A stretch of 64,000 bases of DNA from Malaciobacter halophilus (GTDB taxonomy: Bacteria; Campylobacterota; Campylobacteria; Campylobacterales; Arcobacteraceae), in NCBI RefSeq assembly GCF_002837275.1, contig NZ_NXIF01000041.1:1-64000 (forward strand), written 5' to 3'. Made by a program: the position numbers and the translations under genes. Below, one piece after another: positions 1 through 8,547 of the stretch; positions within the stretch are counted from its first letter, which is position 1; each line of letters starts with the position of its first letter. The notes below the pieces were generated by a model. That model was not told the origin of the DNA, made no database searches, and saw only the letters and a list, made by a program, of their open reading frames with translations.

Positions 1-115
1 TTTTTCTCTTGTTATCATATATATTCAGTTTATAAAAGTTATCTCTTATAAACTTCTTTTGTTAAAGAACTCAAATCCTCTCTCTTGCTTCTCTTTTTAG
101 CCTCAGCGAATTTGG
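1..115 (-). promoter_or_regulatory. Leader of the leftward (rRNA) transcript with boxA-like site and hairpin
   Basis: Reading leftward, GTTCTTTAACAA (70 to 59) closely resembles the boxA antitermination motif of rRNA leaders. It is followed by a 9-bp perfect inverted repeat, AGTTTATAA at 27-35 and TTATAAACT at 46-54, with a 10-base loop. No open reading frame is present. The region looks like the untranslated leader between an rrn promoter and 16S rRNA, which would begin beyond position 1. Confidence 0.65.
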
Positions 116-121
116 ACGGGA

Positions 122-150
122 ATTATAGACAAATTTATTCCTCTTGTCAA
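122..150 (-). promoter_or_regulatory. Strong sigma70 promoter, probably of an rRNA operon
   Basis: On the minus strand a perfect TTGACA (145-150) is separated by exactly 17 bases from a perfect TATAAT (122-127). Transcription would start near 115 and run leftward out of the window. The consensus quality, the GC-richer start region and the boxA-like motif downstream fit a ribosomal RNA promoter. The rRNA genes themselves are not in the window, so the operon identity is inferred. Confidence 0.8.
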
Positions 151-369
151 CCCTTTACCCTTAACTACAGCTTAAATTTTTGAATTTTTGTGGTTTTTCC
201 CTTTTTTATTATTTTTTTATGCTTTTTATTATTTTATTGTTAATATTTCATTTACATTTATTATGTAATATAACATTAGTGTAATGTAAGAGTATGTTAT
301 TGAAGATAGTATTAAGCATAACATATTAGAATTGCATTACTATATAAGAATTAAGTAAAGGATTTAAAG

Positions 370-1065
370 ATGTATAATAGAGATTATTTAGAACAATCTC
401 AAAATCATACAGCTCAAGACTCATCAAGAGTTGAACTTATGAGCTTTTTAAAAGCTACATATCAATTATTTGCGGGATCACTTTTAGCAGCAACTGCAGG
501 TGCTTATATTGGACTTGATATTGCTTCAATTATTGCAGGTCCAGTTATGTGGATATTGTTTGCTGTTGAATTAGCATTGATATTCTTTGTTATTCCTAGA
601 GTAAAACATACTCCAGGTGTTAACTTAGCAGTATTATTTGCATTCACATTTATTACAGGGCTTACAATTGCTCCTCTTTTAGCAGCAATATTTGCAATGC
701 CTAGTGGTGCTTCTATTGTTGGTCAAGCATTTTTAATGACTGCAGTAGCTTTTGGTGGAATCTCTATGTTTGCTATGACAACAAAAAGAGATTTTTCGTC
801 TATGGGTAAATTTTTATTTATCGCATTAATTATTATGATTGTTGCAGGTATTTCAAATATCTTTATTCAATCATCAATGTTTCAATTAGTAATTGCAAGT
901 GCAGGTGCACTTCTTTTCTCAGCTTTTATTCTTTATGATACACAAAATATCATAAGAGGTGGATATGACTCACCAGTAGAAGCTGCGTTATCACTATATT
1001 TAGATTTCTTTAACCTATTTGTATCTTTATTACAAATCTTAGGTATCATGAATAGTGATGATTAA
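370..1065 (+). CDS. Bax inhibitor-1/YccA family membrane protein
   Basis: This 231-residue protein has about seven hydrophobic segments, starting near residue 28 (after a polar N-terminus) and ending near 227, with the charged pairs typical of the BI-1/YccA (UPF0005) family. The TM6-TM7 stretch with ILYDTQNII and the final LYLDFFNLFVSLLQILG are family hallmarks. Bacterial members sit in the inner membrane; some bind FtsH or leak calcium or protons, but which applies here is unknown. AAGGA about ten bases ahead of the ATG supports the start. A possible operator with arms TATGTTAT (293-300) and ATAACATA (318-325) lies upstream. The gene is probably monocistronic because a hairpin follows it. 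Confidence 0.9.
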   Translation: MYNRDYLEQSQNHTAQDSSRVELMSFLKATYQLFAGSLLAATAGAYIGLDIASIIAGPVMWILFAVELALIFFVIPRVKHTPGVNLAVLFAFTFITGLTIAPLLAAIFAMPSGASIVGQAFLMTAVAFGGISMFAMTTKRDFSSMGKFLFIALIIMIVAGISNIFIQSSMFQLVIASAGALLFSAFILYDTQNIIRGGYDSPVEAALSLYLDFFNLFVSLLQILGIMNSDD

Positions 1066-1070
1066 TTAGT

Positions 1071-1090
1071 AACTCCTCTTTTGAGGAGTT
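1071..1090 (+). terminator. Hairpin terminator after the Bax inhibitor-like gene
   Basis: AACTCCTC and GAGGAGTT form a perfect 8-bp stem with a TTTT loop six bases after the stop codon. The T tract afterwards is short (ATTT), so termination may be partial and some reading into the next gene is possible. Confidence 0.55.
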
Positions 1091-1108
1091 ATTTCACTAA
1101 CTACAAAT

Positions 1109-1513
1109 ATGAATAAAAATAACTTACGATTAATTGATGCCAATTTAAATAGACTAAGAGAAGGTATTAGAGTAATAGAAGATATCTTTAGATACATTTA
1201 CAATGATAAAAAGAATGCATCAAGACTCAAACAACTAAGACACAAAGCACGAATTGATTTAAATGATGACTTATTATCATCAAGAGATATTAGAAATGAT
1301 GTTTTAAAAAAATCCATTAGTAGTGAACAAAATAGAGAGGATTTATATTCAATACTAATAGCAAATTTTAAAAGAGCCCAAGAGAGTGCAAGAGTACTTG
1401 AAGAGTTTACAAAATTAATAAGTGTAAAAGATAGTGAAAACTTTAAATATATAAGGTATGAACTTTATGATTTAGAAATTGTTTTAACAAATATAACTTC
1501 AAACTCTAAATAG
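1109..1513 (+). CDS. ThiD2-domain (thiamine-phosphate pyrophosphorylase N-terminal type) protein
   Basis: The 134-residue protein matches the ThiD2 domain, recognisable from the opening DANLNRLREGIRVIEDIFRY and the later ANFKRAQESARVLEEFTKL. ThiD2 domains, often fused in front of ThiE, act in thiamine pyrimidine phosphorylation. Here the domain stands alone and no ThiE part follows, which is common in this phylum but leaves its exact reaction open. The ATG lacks a clear ribosome binding site; the GAGGAG in the upstream hairpin is too far away. The last 49 bases overlap the convergent methyltransferase gene. Confidence 0.75.
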   Translation: MNKNNLRLIDANLNRLREGIRVIEDIFRYIYNDKKNASRLKQLRHKARIDLNDDLLSSRDIRNDVLKKSISSEQNREDLYSILIANFKRAQESARVLEEFTKLISVKDSENFKYIRYELYDLEIVLTNITSNSK

Positions 1514-2157
1514 TTTAAATCATATTTTTGATATAGTTTCTTTGCATCTTTAAAAGACAAGGAGTTACCTCCACTTACTCCAGAGTTCTTAATATAATCA
1601 AACATCTCTTTTTTATTTTCAAACTCTAAATTATAAGTATATTTTTCAAATTCGCAATTAAAACTATTTAAAAAAGCTTTTTTTATAGACTCTTCATCTA
1701 AAATAGGTGATTTAGTATTTGTAATCTTTTGAATTGTTTTAAAAGTATTTGAAGTAAAAAGTACAGCATTGATATTATTTGTTACTTGCGATAGTTTTGA
1801 TACTAATTTAGATAAATCCTTTGACCATTGTAAAGCAGAAGAAGATATAACCATATCAAACTTTTTACTTTTTAAAAACTCAAAAAATGCCTCTGAATCA
1901 AAATCAAAACACTCTATGATTATTGTATCATTTCTTGGATGCAACTCACACATAGAAGAAGAGAAGTCTATTGCATAATAAGAGTTTAACTTCCAATTAA
2001 TATTTTTATAAACTTGTCCAGAGCCACAACCTAACTCTAAAATAGTTTTAGGAGGAGAACTAATATCTCTTACTAATGCTTTAGCAATTATTTGTTGTAT
2101 AATATTATTGTTATTATAATTTTTTGCGTGTTTTGTAAACTCATTTTGTATAGACAT
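1465..2157 (-). CDS. bioC: SAM-dependent methyltransferase, BioC-like (malonyl-ACP O-methyltransferase)
   Basis: The 230-residue class I methyltransferase has motif I ILELGCGSGQVY near residues 38-49, an acidic post-strand AIDFS, and SSSALQWSKDL near 105-115, which resembles the BioC signature after motif IV. The C-terminal KKEMFDYIKNSGVSGG also fits BioC. BioC methylates malonyl-ACP to start pimelate synthesis for biotin. No other bio gene is nearby, so the specific assignment rests on motifs alone; another small-molecule methyltransferase is possible. Its 3' end overlaps the ThiD2 gene tail to tail by 49 bases. Confidence 0.65.
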   Translation of the reverse strand: MSIQNEFTKHAKNYNNNNIIQQIIAKALVRDISSPPKTILELGCGSGQVYKNINWKLNSYYAIDFSSSMCELHPRNDTIIIECFDFDSEAFFEFLKSKKFDMVISSSALQWSKDLSKLVSKLSQVTNNINAVLFTSNTFKTIQKITNTKSPILDEESIKKAFLNSFNCEFEKYTYNLEFENKKEMFDYIKNSGVSGGNSLSFKDAKKLYQKYDLNYLEFEVIFVKTISKS

Positions 2158-2269
2158 GGAAAGCTTTATCTCTTTTTAAAGTTATCTTATTTTAGATTTT
2201 GGGCATTTTAGCTTTTTCTTAATAAGTTTTCGATAAAATAGACAGCATTTTTAAAAAAGGACAACAGAT

Positions 2270-2617
2270 ATGACCTCTACACTTTTAATAGTTCAATTTG
2301 TATTAGCTATTATATTAACAATAACAATTTTGCTTCAAAAAAGCTCTAGTATTGGACTAGGTGCATATAGTGGAAGTAATGATTCACTATTTGGTGCAAA
2401 AGGGCCAGGTAACTTTTTATCTAAAGCTACAATGGCAATAGGATTAATCTTTGTTATTAATACCTTAGTTCTTGGGTATATGTATAATGAACAAAGAAAT
2501 GAGAGTGCTATTGATAATGTAAAAATCAACACTTTAATTCCTAATAAACCAGAACAACAAAATCAACAGTCAGCACCAGCTGCACCAACTGCACCTAGTG
2601 TTCCGACAACTAAATAA
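2270..2617 (+). CDS. secG: Preprotein translocase subunit SecG
   Basis: The 115-residue protein has two membrane segments (about 3-22 and 53-71) joined by the SecG loop, with LLQKSSSIGLGAYSG and the FGAKGPGNFLSKAT stretch conserved in the family. It would join SecYE in the inner membrane and aid protein export. The Gln/Pro/Ala-rich tail after residue 90 is a typical disordered extension. A GATAAAAT -10-like element at about 2232 and AAGGACA before the ATG support initiation here. Confidence 0.93.
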   Translation: MTSTLLIVQFVLAIILTITILLQKSSSIGLGAYSGSNDSLFGAKGPGNFLSKATMAIGLIFVINTLVLGYMYNEQRNESAIDNVKINTLIPNKPEQQNQQSAPAAPTAPSVPTTK

Positions 2618-2634
2618 ATATAAGAAGTAGAAGT

Positions 2635-3579
2635 ATGAGATACCTACTACTTCTTATAATATCTTACTACTACTTAAGTGCTAATGCACATGTATTTGTT
2701 TATCACAGATTTGGTGATGATAAACATGCAAGTACAAATACAACACTTCAAGAATTAGAAAAAGAGTTTAAATATTTTAAAGATAATGGTTACAAAGTTG
2801 TAAAACTTTCGCAAATTATTGAAAAAGTAAAGAACAAAGAAGAAGTACCTGATAATTGGGTTGCTTTAACTATCGATGACTCTTATAAAAGTTTTTATGA
2901 AAATGGTTTACCTATCTTTAAAAAGTATAATTATCCTTTTTCTGTGTATGTTTATGTAGAAGCTACACAAAAAGGTTATGGTGATTTCATGACTTGGGAG
3001 CAACTAAAAGATGCTTCAAAATATGGAGAAATAGGATTGCATTCATATTCTCATGCACATCTTACAAAAATATCAACTAGCAAAGTATATAGCGATACAA
3101 AAAAAGCTATTGAGATTTTTAAACAAAAACTAGGATTTGAGCCTAAATCTTATGCCTATCCATATGGTGAATATAATCAAAAAGTAAAAGAGACAATAAA
3201 AAAGTTTAACTTTGAATACATACTAAATCAAGGCACTGGTACTGTAACTAAAAATTCAGATGTTTATGATATAAACAGAATTGCCCTTGTAGGAAAAGTA
3301 AACTTAAAACAGAAACTAAAATATAAAACATTAGATGCCACTTGGTTTGAACCTAAAAACTATCCTAAAGATGGTTTACTAAAAAGAGTTCATGCCAAAG
3401 TTGACCCAAAAATAAAAGATATTAAACTATACGTTACAGGCTTTGGATGGAGAAATATAAAAGTTAATAATGGTATAATTGATGAAAAGTTAGACCTAAA
3501 ACTTAAAAACTCTAGAACTAGAGTTATACTAAGTACTGATTACTTTACAGTTGCCAATAAAATCATAATTAAAAATTAA
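2635..3579 (+). CDS. Exported polysaccharide deacetylase family protein
   Basis: The 314-residue protein starts with a short signal peptide (about 1-18, ending SANA) and then a NodB-like deacetylase fold. Motif 1 is LTIDDSY (about 82-88), the metal-binding motif 2 is LHSYSHAHL (about 139-147), and SYAYPYGEY (about 178-186) is motif 3. Such enzymes remove acetyl or formyl groups from surface glycans or peptidoglycan in the periplasm. The C-terminal 80 residues, after the catalytic domain, look like a beta-rich add-on. The gene sits between secG and frr with gaps of about 20 bases, so it may be co-transcribed. The substrate cannot be read from the sequence. Confidence 0.85.
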   Translation: MRYLLLLIISYYYLSANAHVFVYHRFGDDKHASTNTTLQELEKEFKYFKDNGYKVVKLSQIIEKVKNKEEVPDNWVALTIDDSYKSFYENGLPIFKKYNYPFSVYVYVEATQKGYGDFMTWEQLKDASKYGEIGLHSYSHAHLTKISTSKVYSDTKKAIEIFKQKLGFEPKSYAYPYGEYNQKVKETIKKFNFEYILNQGTGTVTKNSDVYDINRIALVGKVNLKQKLKYKTLDATWFEPKNYPKDGLLKRVHAKVDPKIKDIKLYVTGFGWRNIKVNNGIIDEKLDLKLKNSRTRVILSTDYFTVANKIIIKN

Positions 3580-3599
3580 TATACAATAAGGAGAAACAA

Positions 3600-4157
3600 A
3601 TGTTAGAAGAAATTTACAGTGAAACAAAAGAGCATATGGAAAAGTCGATTGAAGCTTTAAAAAGAGACTATAAAAGTTTAAGAACTGGAAAAGTTTCAAC
3701 TTCAATTTTAGATGGAATTAAAGTTGACTATTATGGAACACCAACAGAATTAAATCAAGTAGCTTCTGTGTTAGCACCAGATGCAACTACAATAGTTATT
3801 TCACCATGGGAAAAAAACCTAGTAGGTGATATTGAAAAAGCAATTAATGAAGCAAATATTGGAGTAAATCCAAATAATGACGGTGAAGCAGTAAAACTAT
3901 ACTTCCCTCCTATGACTGTTGAGCAAAGACAAGAAGCTGCAAAACAAGCTAAAGGGATGACAGATAATGCAAAAGTTGCAATAAGAAATGTTAGAAAACA
4001 CTCAAACGATAAAGTAAAAACTCTACATAAAGATAAAGAGATTACAGATGATGAAAATAAAAAAGCATTAGATGAGATTCAAAAAATTACTGACTCTTTT
4101 GTAGCAAAAGCTGATGATACTTTTAAAACAAAAGAACAAGAAATTTTAACGGTATAA
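3600..4157 (+). CDS. frr: Ribosome recycling factor
   Basis: The protein is 185 residues, the standard size for RRF. It shows the N-terminal [19 protein letters not shown] helix, the [13 protein letters not shown] segment and the C-terminal [17 protein letters not shown] helix. With EF-G it splits post-termination ribosomes. AAGGAGAAACA precedes the ATG. pyrE starts three bases after the stop, so the two are clearly translated from one message. Confidence 0.97.
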   Translation: MLEEIYSETKEHMEKSIEALKRDYKSLRTGKVSTSILDGIKVDYYGTPTELNQVASVLAPDATTIVISPWEKNLVGDIEKAINEANIGVNPNNDGEAVKLYFPPMTVEQRQEAAKQAKGMTDNAKVAIRNVRKHSNDKVKTLHKDKEITDDENKKALDEIQKITDSFVAKADDTFKTKEQEILTV

Positions 4158-4160
4158 TTC

Positions 4161-4769
4161 ATGAACGTAGAACAAATATACAAAGACTCACAAGCTTTAT
4201 TAGAAGGTCATTTTAAACTAAGTAGTGGTAACCACTCTAAATACTATTTACAATCTGCTAAAGTTTTAGAAGATCCTAAAACTGCAAAAATTTTAGCAGA
4301 AGCTTTAGCTAAACAAATTAAAGATAGTGGAATAAAAGTTGATGCTATTTGTTCACCGGCTCTTGGTGGACTTGTAGCTGGATTTGCACTTGCAACTGCA
4401 CTTGATGTAAGATTTATATTTGCTGAACGTGTTGATAAAGAAATGACAATTAGAAGAGGGTTTGAAGTACAAGAAGGTGAAAACTATATTATTTGTGAAG
4501 ATATTATCACAACTGGTGGTTCTGCACTTGAAGCAGCAAAACAAGTAGAAAATAGTGGTGGAAATATCGTAGCTTATGCAGCACTTGCAAATAGAGGTTT
4601 TTGTTCAAGAGTTGGAAGTGATATAGAAGCAAAACAAAACTGTAAACTACCACTTGATAAACCACTTTTTGCTCTTGATGATTTTACATTTGAAATGTAC
4701 TCTCCTGAAAATTGTCCAATGTGTAAAGAAGGAAGCGTAGCTTACAAACCAGGAAGTAGAGGAAACTAA
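4161..4769 (+). CDS. pyrE: Orotate phosphoribosyltransferase
   Basis: The 202-residue protein shows the PRPP-binding motif [14 protein letters not shown] (about residues 112-125), the [15 protein letters not shown]-terminal motif, and a catalytic-loop segment [14 protein letters not shown]. It makes orotidine 5'-phosphate in pyrimidine synthesis. The C-terminus carries a short ENCPMCKEG Cys pair often seen in this family branch. It sits in an frr-pyrE-RDD-MFS run with tiny gaps. Confidence 0.95.
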   Translation: MNVEQIYKDSQALLEGHFKLSSGNHSKYYLQSAKVLEDPKTAKILAEALAKQIKDSGIKVDAICSPALGGLVAGFALATALDVRFIFAERVDKEMTIRRGFEVQEGENYIICEDIITTGGSALEAAKQVENSGGNIVAYAALANRGFCSRVGSDIEAKQNCKLPLDKPLFALDDFTFEMYSPENCPMCKEGSVAYKPGSRGN

Positions 4770-4774
4770 CTATT

Positions 4775-5263
4775 ATGAGTAGATGGAGAGATGTAAAAGC
4801 AGGTAAAAATAAAAATACAACTGAAAAGAAACAATCTTCAACATTTGATAATAAAGAAATCTCTGCATCTATTCCAGCAAGAGTTAAAGCATTTATCGTA
4901 GATATGTTTATGATTATGATGCCTCTTGCTTATATAACTACATATGTTTTAATGGATGGAAAAGAAGATTTCCAAGCTAGTCAAGAAGCTAGATGGGCAA
5001 TCTCTTTAATATTTGGTGCAATTACTATAATTTTTTGGGTTGCAAAGGGTCAAACTCCTGGACAAAAAGCTTATGAAGTTAAACTTATTGACCAAAAGAC
5101 AAGAAAAAAAATCTCATTTTTAAAAGCGCTTGTTAGATATTTTATTTTTTTAATTAGTGCTGTAACAATTATTTTATCTTTTATTCCTTTTTTTAGAAAA
5201 GATAAAAAAACAGTACAAGATATACTCACAAATACAATAGTAGTTGACGAAAAAAATATTTAA
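4775..5263 (+). CDS. RDD family membrane protein
   Basis: The 162-residue protein has a polar, lysine-rich first 30 residues and then the RDD domain: PARVKAFIVDMFMIMMPLAYI holds the Arg and Asp of the name, followed by hydrophobic segments near 69-87 and 119-140. GQTPGQKAYEVKLID is the usual loop motif. RDD proteins are inner membrane proteins of poorly known role; some act as transporters or ion exchangers. The stop codon directly abuts the next ATG, so it is probably made together with the downstream MFS protein. Confidence 0.88.
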   Translation: MSRWRDVKAGKNKNTTEKKQSSTFDNKEISASIPARVKAFIVDMFMIMMPLAYITTYVLMDGKEDFQASQEARWAISLIFGAITIIFWVAKGQTPGQKAYEVKLIDQKTRKKISFLKALVRYFIFLISAVTIILSFIPFFRKDKKTVQDILTNTIVVDEKNI

Positions 5264-6343
5264 ATGCTTTTTTTCAATCTTTCAGCATTTTACTTTTTCT
5301 ATTTTGCTGCAGTTGGTATTTATGTAATCTTTCTACCAAAAGTTTTACATGATGTAGGATATACAGCTTTTGATATTGGTGTTATTTTAGCATTAGCTCC
5401 ACTAATGAGATTTGCTACTCCTTTTTTGTTTTTAAAACATATAAAATTAAATCAAATTGTATTCAAAACTGCTTTATTTGGTTCAATTTTTTGTGCTACC
5501 TTATTCTATTTTACTTTAAATAATTTTTATGCTTTTATGATAAACAATGCCATATTAGGAGCATGTCTAAGTCTTATCTTACCATATTTAGAAGTAATTG
5601 CAATTAAAGATTTAGGAAAAAGTAAATATGGAAAATCAAGACTTTATGGCTCAATTGGTTTTATGATTATCTCTCTTGTTTTAGCAAAATTTTTAACAAA
5701 ACCAGCAATTGCTTTGCATTTTTATTTAAGTGTAATATCTTTAATGGTTATGTTTGCACTACTATTACTTAGATTTGACACTTCCCATGAAGATATTAAA
5801 AATAAATCAAAGCAAGCTTTTTCTTTTGTAAAACATTGGACTTTTTGGGCATGTTTATTTCTAATGCAACTAAGTTTTGGAGGATTTTATAACTTTTTTA
5901 CTATTTATGAAACAGAAAATGGTATTAGTTTACAAATGACTTCATATCTTTGGTCATTTGGTGTTATTTGTGAAATATTAATGCTTTATTTTCAAGCTCC
6001 ATTACTTAAAAATAATCTATTAAATATCATAAGATTTTGTTTATTAATTACATCTTTTAGATGGTTACTTCTATATTTATATCCAGACTCTTTGATGATA
6101 ACTTTTATATCACAAAGTATTCATGCTTTCTCTTTTGGATTATTTCATAGTGCAGTTATCATATATCTTTACTCTTTATATGAAAATAAACAACTTGCTC
6201 AACAGTTTATGTATGGAGTAGCTTATGGTCTTGGTGGATTTTTAGGTGCATTAATTGCTGGTTGGCTATACGGACCAAATCTATTTTTATATAGTGCTAT
6301 ATTTTCAGCACTTGCATTCTTAATAATTATTAATAGAAAATAG
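5264..6343 (+). CDS. MFS transporter (MFS_1-like / nucleoside-H+ symporter-like group)
   Basis: The 359-residue protein is hydrophobic over its whole length with about 11-12 membrane spans. GVILALAPLMRFATPFLFL and YGKSRLYGSIGFMI resemble the LacY/NupG-like MFS_1_like group seen as a conserved gene in Campylobacterota. A substrate cannot be assigned. It begins immediately after the RDD gene and is the last gene of the rightward run; yaaA converges on it with only four bases between. Confidence 0.8.
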   Translation: MLFFNLSAFYFFYFAAVGIYVIFLPKVLHDVGYTAFDIGVILALAPLMRFATPFLFLKHIKLNQIVFKTALFGSIFCATLFYFTLNNFYAFMINNAILGACLSLILPYLEVIAIKDLGKSKYGKSRLYGSIGFMIISLVLAKFLTKPAIALHFYLSVISLMVMFALLLLRFDTSHEDIKNKSKQAFSFVKHWTFWACLFLMQLSFGGFYNFFTIYETENGISLQMTSYLWSFGVICEILMLYFQAPLLKNNLLNIIRFCLLITSFRWLLLYLYPDSLMITFISQSIHAFSFGLFHSAVIIYLYSLYENKQLAQQFMYGVAYGLGGFLGALIAGWLYGPNLFLYSAIFSALAFLIIINRK

Positions 6344-6347
6344 AGCT

Positions 6348-7085
6348 TTACTCTATTTTTAGAACTAATAGCTTAATATTCTTTTTCTCTTGTATTTCAA
6401 CAAGTTTTAAACCTTTTATATTAGAAGCTAAAAACTCAGCAATTGAGCTAATATTATTAACTGCTAAATGTTTTAATAATACACCTCTATAATGTTTTGC
6501 CCAGTGGCTTACTACTTTACCATCTTTTAAGAATTTAAAAGTTAATACATTTGCTTTTTTAGCTTTATAAAACTTCTCATAAAAGCCAGCTCGTAAGTCT
6601 ATTATCTCTTCACCTAAATAATCATCCAAAGCTTGAGAAAAATTCTCTAAATAAAATTTTTCTACATTAATATTAGGAAGTTTTGCACCTTGTTTATATT
6701 TATAATCAGGTATCAAATTATCAGCTTTAATTGGGCCAAAAAGATTTGAAAAAAGTACGACATTATTGTCTATATAAGCTTGTGCTTTTTTATCTAATTT
6801 CTCATACTCTATTGCATCAAAAGCTACTCCATTATATCTTTGAATGGCTTTCATTGTTGGTTTATTTTTTAAACTGTGTTTATATTTTTTAACTTCATCT
6901 AATTTCTTTAGACCAAACCACTTAGATAATTCATCTAGTTCTAAATTTTTTACATACTCTTCATAGTATTCAAATATCTCTTCTCTTTTATAAAATAACT
7001 CTTTTATAAAAAAATTCTCTTTACAAAATGGTTTTCCATAACCATCTGGATTTTTTGTCTCAGCAGGTGCTAAAAGTATTTTCAA
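6348..7085 (-). CDS. yaaA: YaaA family peroxide stress protein
   Basis: The 245-residue protein matches the YaaA/DUF328 family: the N-terminal ILLAPAETKN, QRYNGVAFDAIEYEKL (about 83-98), LFGPIKADNLIPDYK (about 115-129) and the RAGFYEKFY stretch are typical. In E. coli YaaA lowers free iron during hydrogen peroxide stress and binds DNA structures. It lies in the cytoplasm. ychJ is ten bases upstream on the same strand, suggesting co-transcription. Confidence 0.88.
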   Translation of the reverse strand: MKILLAPAETKNPDGYGKPFCKENFFIKELFYKREEIFEYYEEYVKNLELDELSKWFGLKKLDEVKKYKHSLKNKPTMKAIQRYNGVAFDAIEYEKLDKKAQAYIDNNVVLFSNLFGPIKADNLIPDYKYKQGAKLPNINVEKFYLENFSQALDDYLGEEIIDLRAGFYEKFYKAKKANVLTFKFLKDGKVVSHWAKHYRGVLLKHLAVNNISSIAEFLASNIKGLKLVEIQEKKNIKLLVLKIE

Positions 7086-7095
7086 TTATCTTCCT

Positions 7096-7506
7096 TTATA
7101 AAAATATTCCATCTACATAATACCAATTTCCATCTACTTTTAAAAATCTACTTTTTTCAGTAAAAGAAGCATCTAAATTATTTTGATATAAAGTTGCTTT
7201 AAAAGTAACAAAGCTCTCTTCTTGGCCATCTTCACTCTCTAAAATCTCTAAATTTTTAAAATCCGTATAAGAGCAAAAATTAAAAATATCATTTTGCCAT
7301 CTTTTCTTATTCAAAGTAAACTCTGGATTTTCATAATGAGTAGTTTTTATTATATAGTCAACTTTACATAAAGCAAATGCACTATATCTTGAACGCATAA
7401 GTTCTAATGCAGTTTTTGCAGGCTTTCCATCGTGGAGTTCTTTACAACACTTTTTGTATTTCTTGTCACTTCCACAAATACATTTAGAATTTATAGATAT
7501 TTTCAA
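7096..7506 (-). CDS. ychJ: YchJ family protein with SEC-C metal-binding motif
   Basis: The 136-residue protein begins with a SEC-C zinc motif (CICGSDKKYKKCC, about residues 9-21), followed by the YchJ middle domain with LMRSRYSAFALCKVDYIIKT (about 36-55) and an NTF2-like fold. The size suits a YchJ protein that has lost the second C-terminal SEC-C. Its function in the family is unknown. It is probably the first gene of a ychJ-yaaA unit. Confidence 0.88.
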   Translation of the reverse strand: MKISINSKCICGSDKKYKKCCKELHDGKPAKTALELMRSRYSAFALCKVDYIIKTTHYENPEFTLNKKRWQNDIFNFCSYTDFKNLEILESEDGQEESFVTFKATLYQNNLDASFTEKSRFLKVDGNWYYVDGIFL

Positions 7507-7560
7507 GTTTATCCTTATGATTAATTTATAAGAAATTCTATCACAAGTTTTTTAAATAAC

Positions 7561-7595
7561 AAAAATTTTACAAAAGCAAAATTGCTTTTGTAAAA
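7561..7595 (-). terminator. Rho-independent terminator of the ComEA-like gene
   Basis: The arms TTTTACAAAAGCAA (7566-7579) and TTGCTTTTGTAAAA (7582-7595) are perfect complements. On the minus strand the hairpin is followed by a TTTTTG run, and it starts about 13 bases after the ComEA-like stop codon. Confidence 0.85.
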
Positions 7596-7607
7596 TAAAA
7601 ATCTATT

Positions 7608-7844
7608 TTAAAGTTTTTGAGAATTTTTTATTTTTGACACAAGCTTATCTCCAAACCCTTTAATCTTTTTTAAATCATCAAGTTTTGTGATTTTATTTGA
7701 TTTTCTGTAATCAATAATTGCTTGTGCTTTTTTCTCCCCAATTCCTTTAATAGACATCAACTCCTCTTTTGTAGCACTATTAAAATCCATTGATGCAAAT
7801 ACCAAAACAAAAGAACACAACAAACCTAAAAGAATTTTTTTCAT
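7608..7844 (-). CDS. Exported helix-hairpin-helix protein, ComEA-like
   Basis: The 78-residue protein has a signal peptide (about 1-17) and a double helix-hairpin-helix domain: FNSATKEELMSIKGIGEKKA and then LKKIKGFGDKLVSKI. This is the DNA-binding part of ComEA, which pulls DNA into the periplasm during natural transformation. Short ComEA-like proteins without the long linker are usual in this phylum. GGGGAG precedes the ATG. A terminator follows directly, so it is a single-gene unit. Confidence 0.85.
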   Translation of the reverse strand: MKKILLGLLCSFVLVFASMDFNSATKEELMSIKGIGEKKAQAIIDYRKSNKITKLDDLKKIKGFGDKLVSKIKNSQKL

Positions 7845-7909
7845 AATCTCCCCTTTATAAAAAATAATCTTTCAAATTATATAATAAATAATTTTAAATA
7901 TTATTAAAG

Positions 7910-8050
7910 CTATAATTTTCTTTTATACTTATAATTTGTAGTTTTTCTTTTTGGTTTTTGATACAGTGTTTTTGAAAACACCAACTCTAAAGTATAATAT
8001 GTTACTGGTATAGTCATAACACTTATAAATATAATATATAGTAAATCTAT
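7910..8050 (-). CDS. Candidate small membrane protein, possibly with an AUA start
   Basis: In the 307-base gap between 7845 and 8151 the minus strand carries an open frame. From the ATG at 8017 it would make 35 residues (MTIPVTYYTLELVFSKTL and a basic tail). If translation starts at the ATA at 8050, behind AAAAGGATAAATA, it makes 46 residues with a complete membrane segment (IDLLYIIFISVMTIPVTYY). The better ribosome site is at the non-canonical codon. The hydrophobic-then-basic layout is protein-like, but conservation could not be tested. Confidence 0.35.
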   Translation of the reverse strand: MDLLYIIFISVMTIPVTYYTLELVFSKTLYQKPKRKTTNYKYKRKL

Positions 8051-8151
8051 TATTTATCCTTTTTTGAAGTTTAAAGTTTTAATTATACTTTATTCTTTTA
8101 TAATTTAGCCAAAATTAAGTATCATATTAATATAAATTTTAAGGAGAGTGT

Positions 8152-8547
8152 ATGAATGAAATAAAACTGCCCCTTGAGTTAATCTCTGCAGGACTTTCTA
8201 TAATAATAGTAATAGCTATATTTATAAAAGTTTTTAGGTATAAGCAAAGACTTGATGTATTAAAAGAACTAGATAGAAGAAAAGATATGTCAAAATTAAC
8301 ACAAGAAGATAAAAACTATATTCACTCAAACTTAAAAGAGTATAATCAGAAACTAGAGAAAGTAGAAAATTTAACAAGACTACTTTTTCCTATTTTTATC
8401 ACTATTGGTGCTATACTATTTCTTTTCTTTTCATTAGAACAGACTTTAATTCATCTAAATGTAATAATCGTAGCATATATCTATTTGCAAATTCATAGAA
8501 TTCATACAAGAAACTACTCTAAGTTTCTTGAAGATTTAGATAAGTAA
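8152..8547 (+). CDS. Small membrane protein of unknown function
   Basis: The 131-residue protein is not recognised. It has one membrane segment at about 10-27, a charged helical stretch with KELDRRKDMSKLTQEDKNYI and LKEYNQKLEKVENL (about 40-80), then two hydrophobic segments (about 82-115) and a basic tail. AAGGAGAG lies before the ATG, which is strong support for expression. Its end overlaps the convergent gene by 12 bases. Confidence 0.6.
   Translation: MNEIKLPLELISAGLSIIIVIAIFIKVFRYKQRLDVLKELDRRKDMSKLTQEDKNYIHSNLKEYNQKLEKVENLTRLLFPIFITIGAILFLFFSLEQTLIHLNVIIVAYIYLQIHRIHTRNYSKFLEDLDK

Noticed and set aside
1769-1978. Open frame of 69 residues on the plus strand
   Set aside because: It is antisense to the BioC-like gene without start signals.
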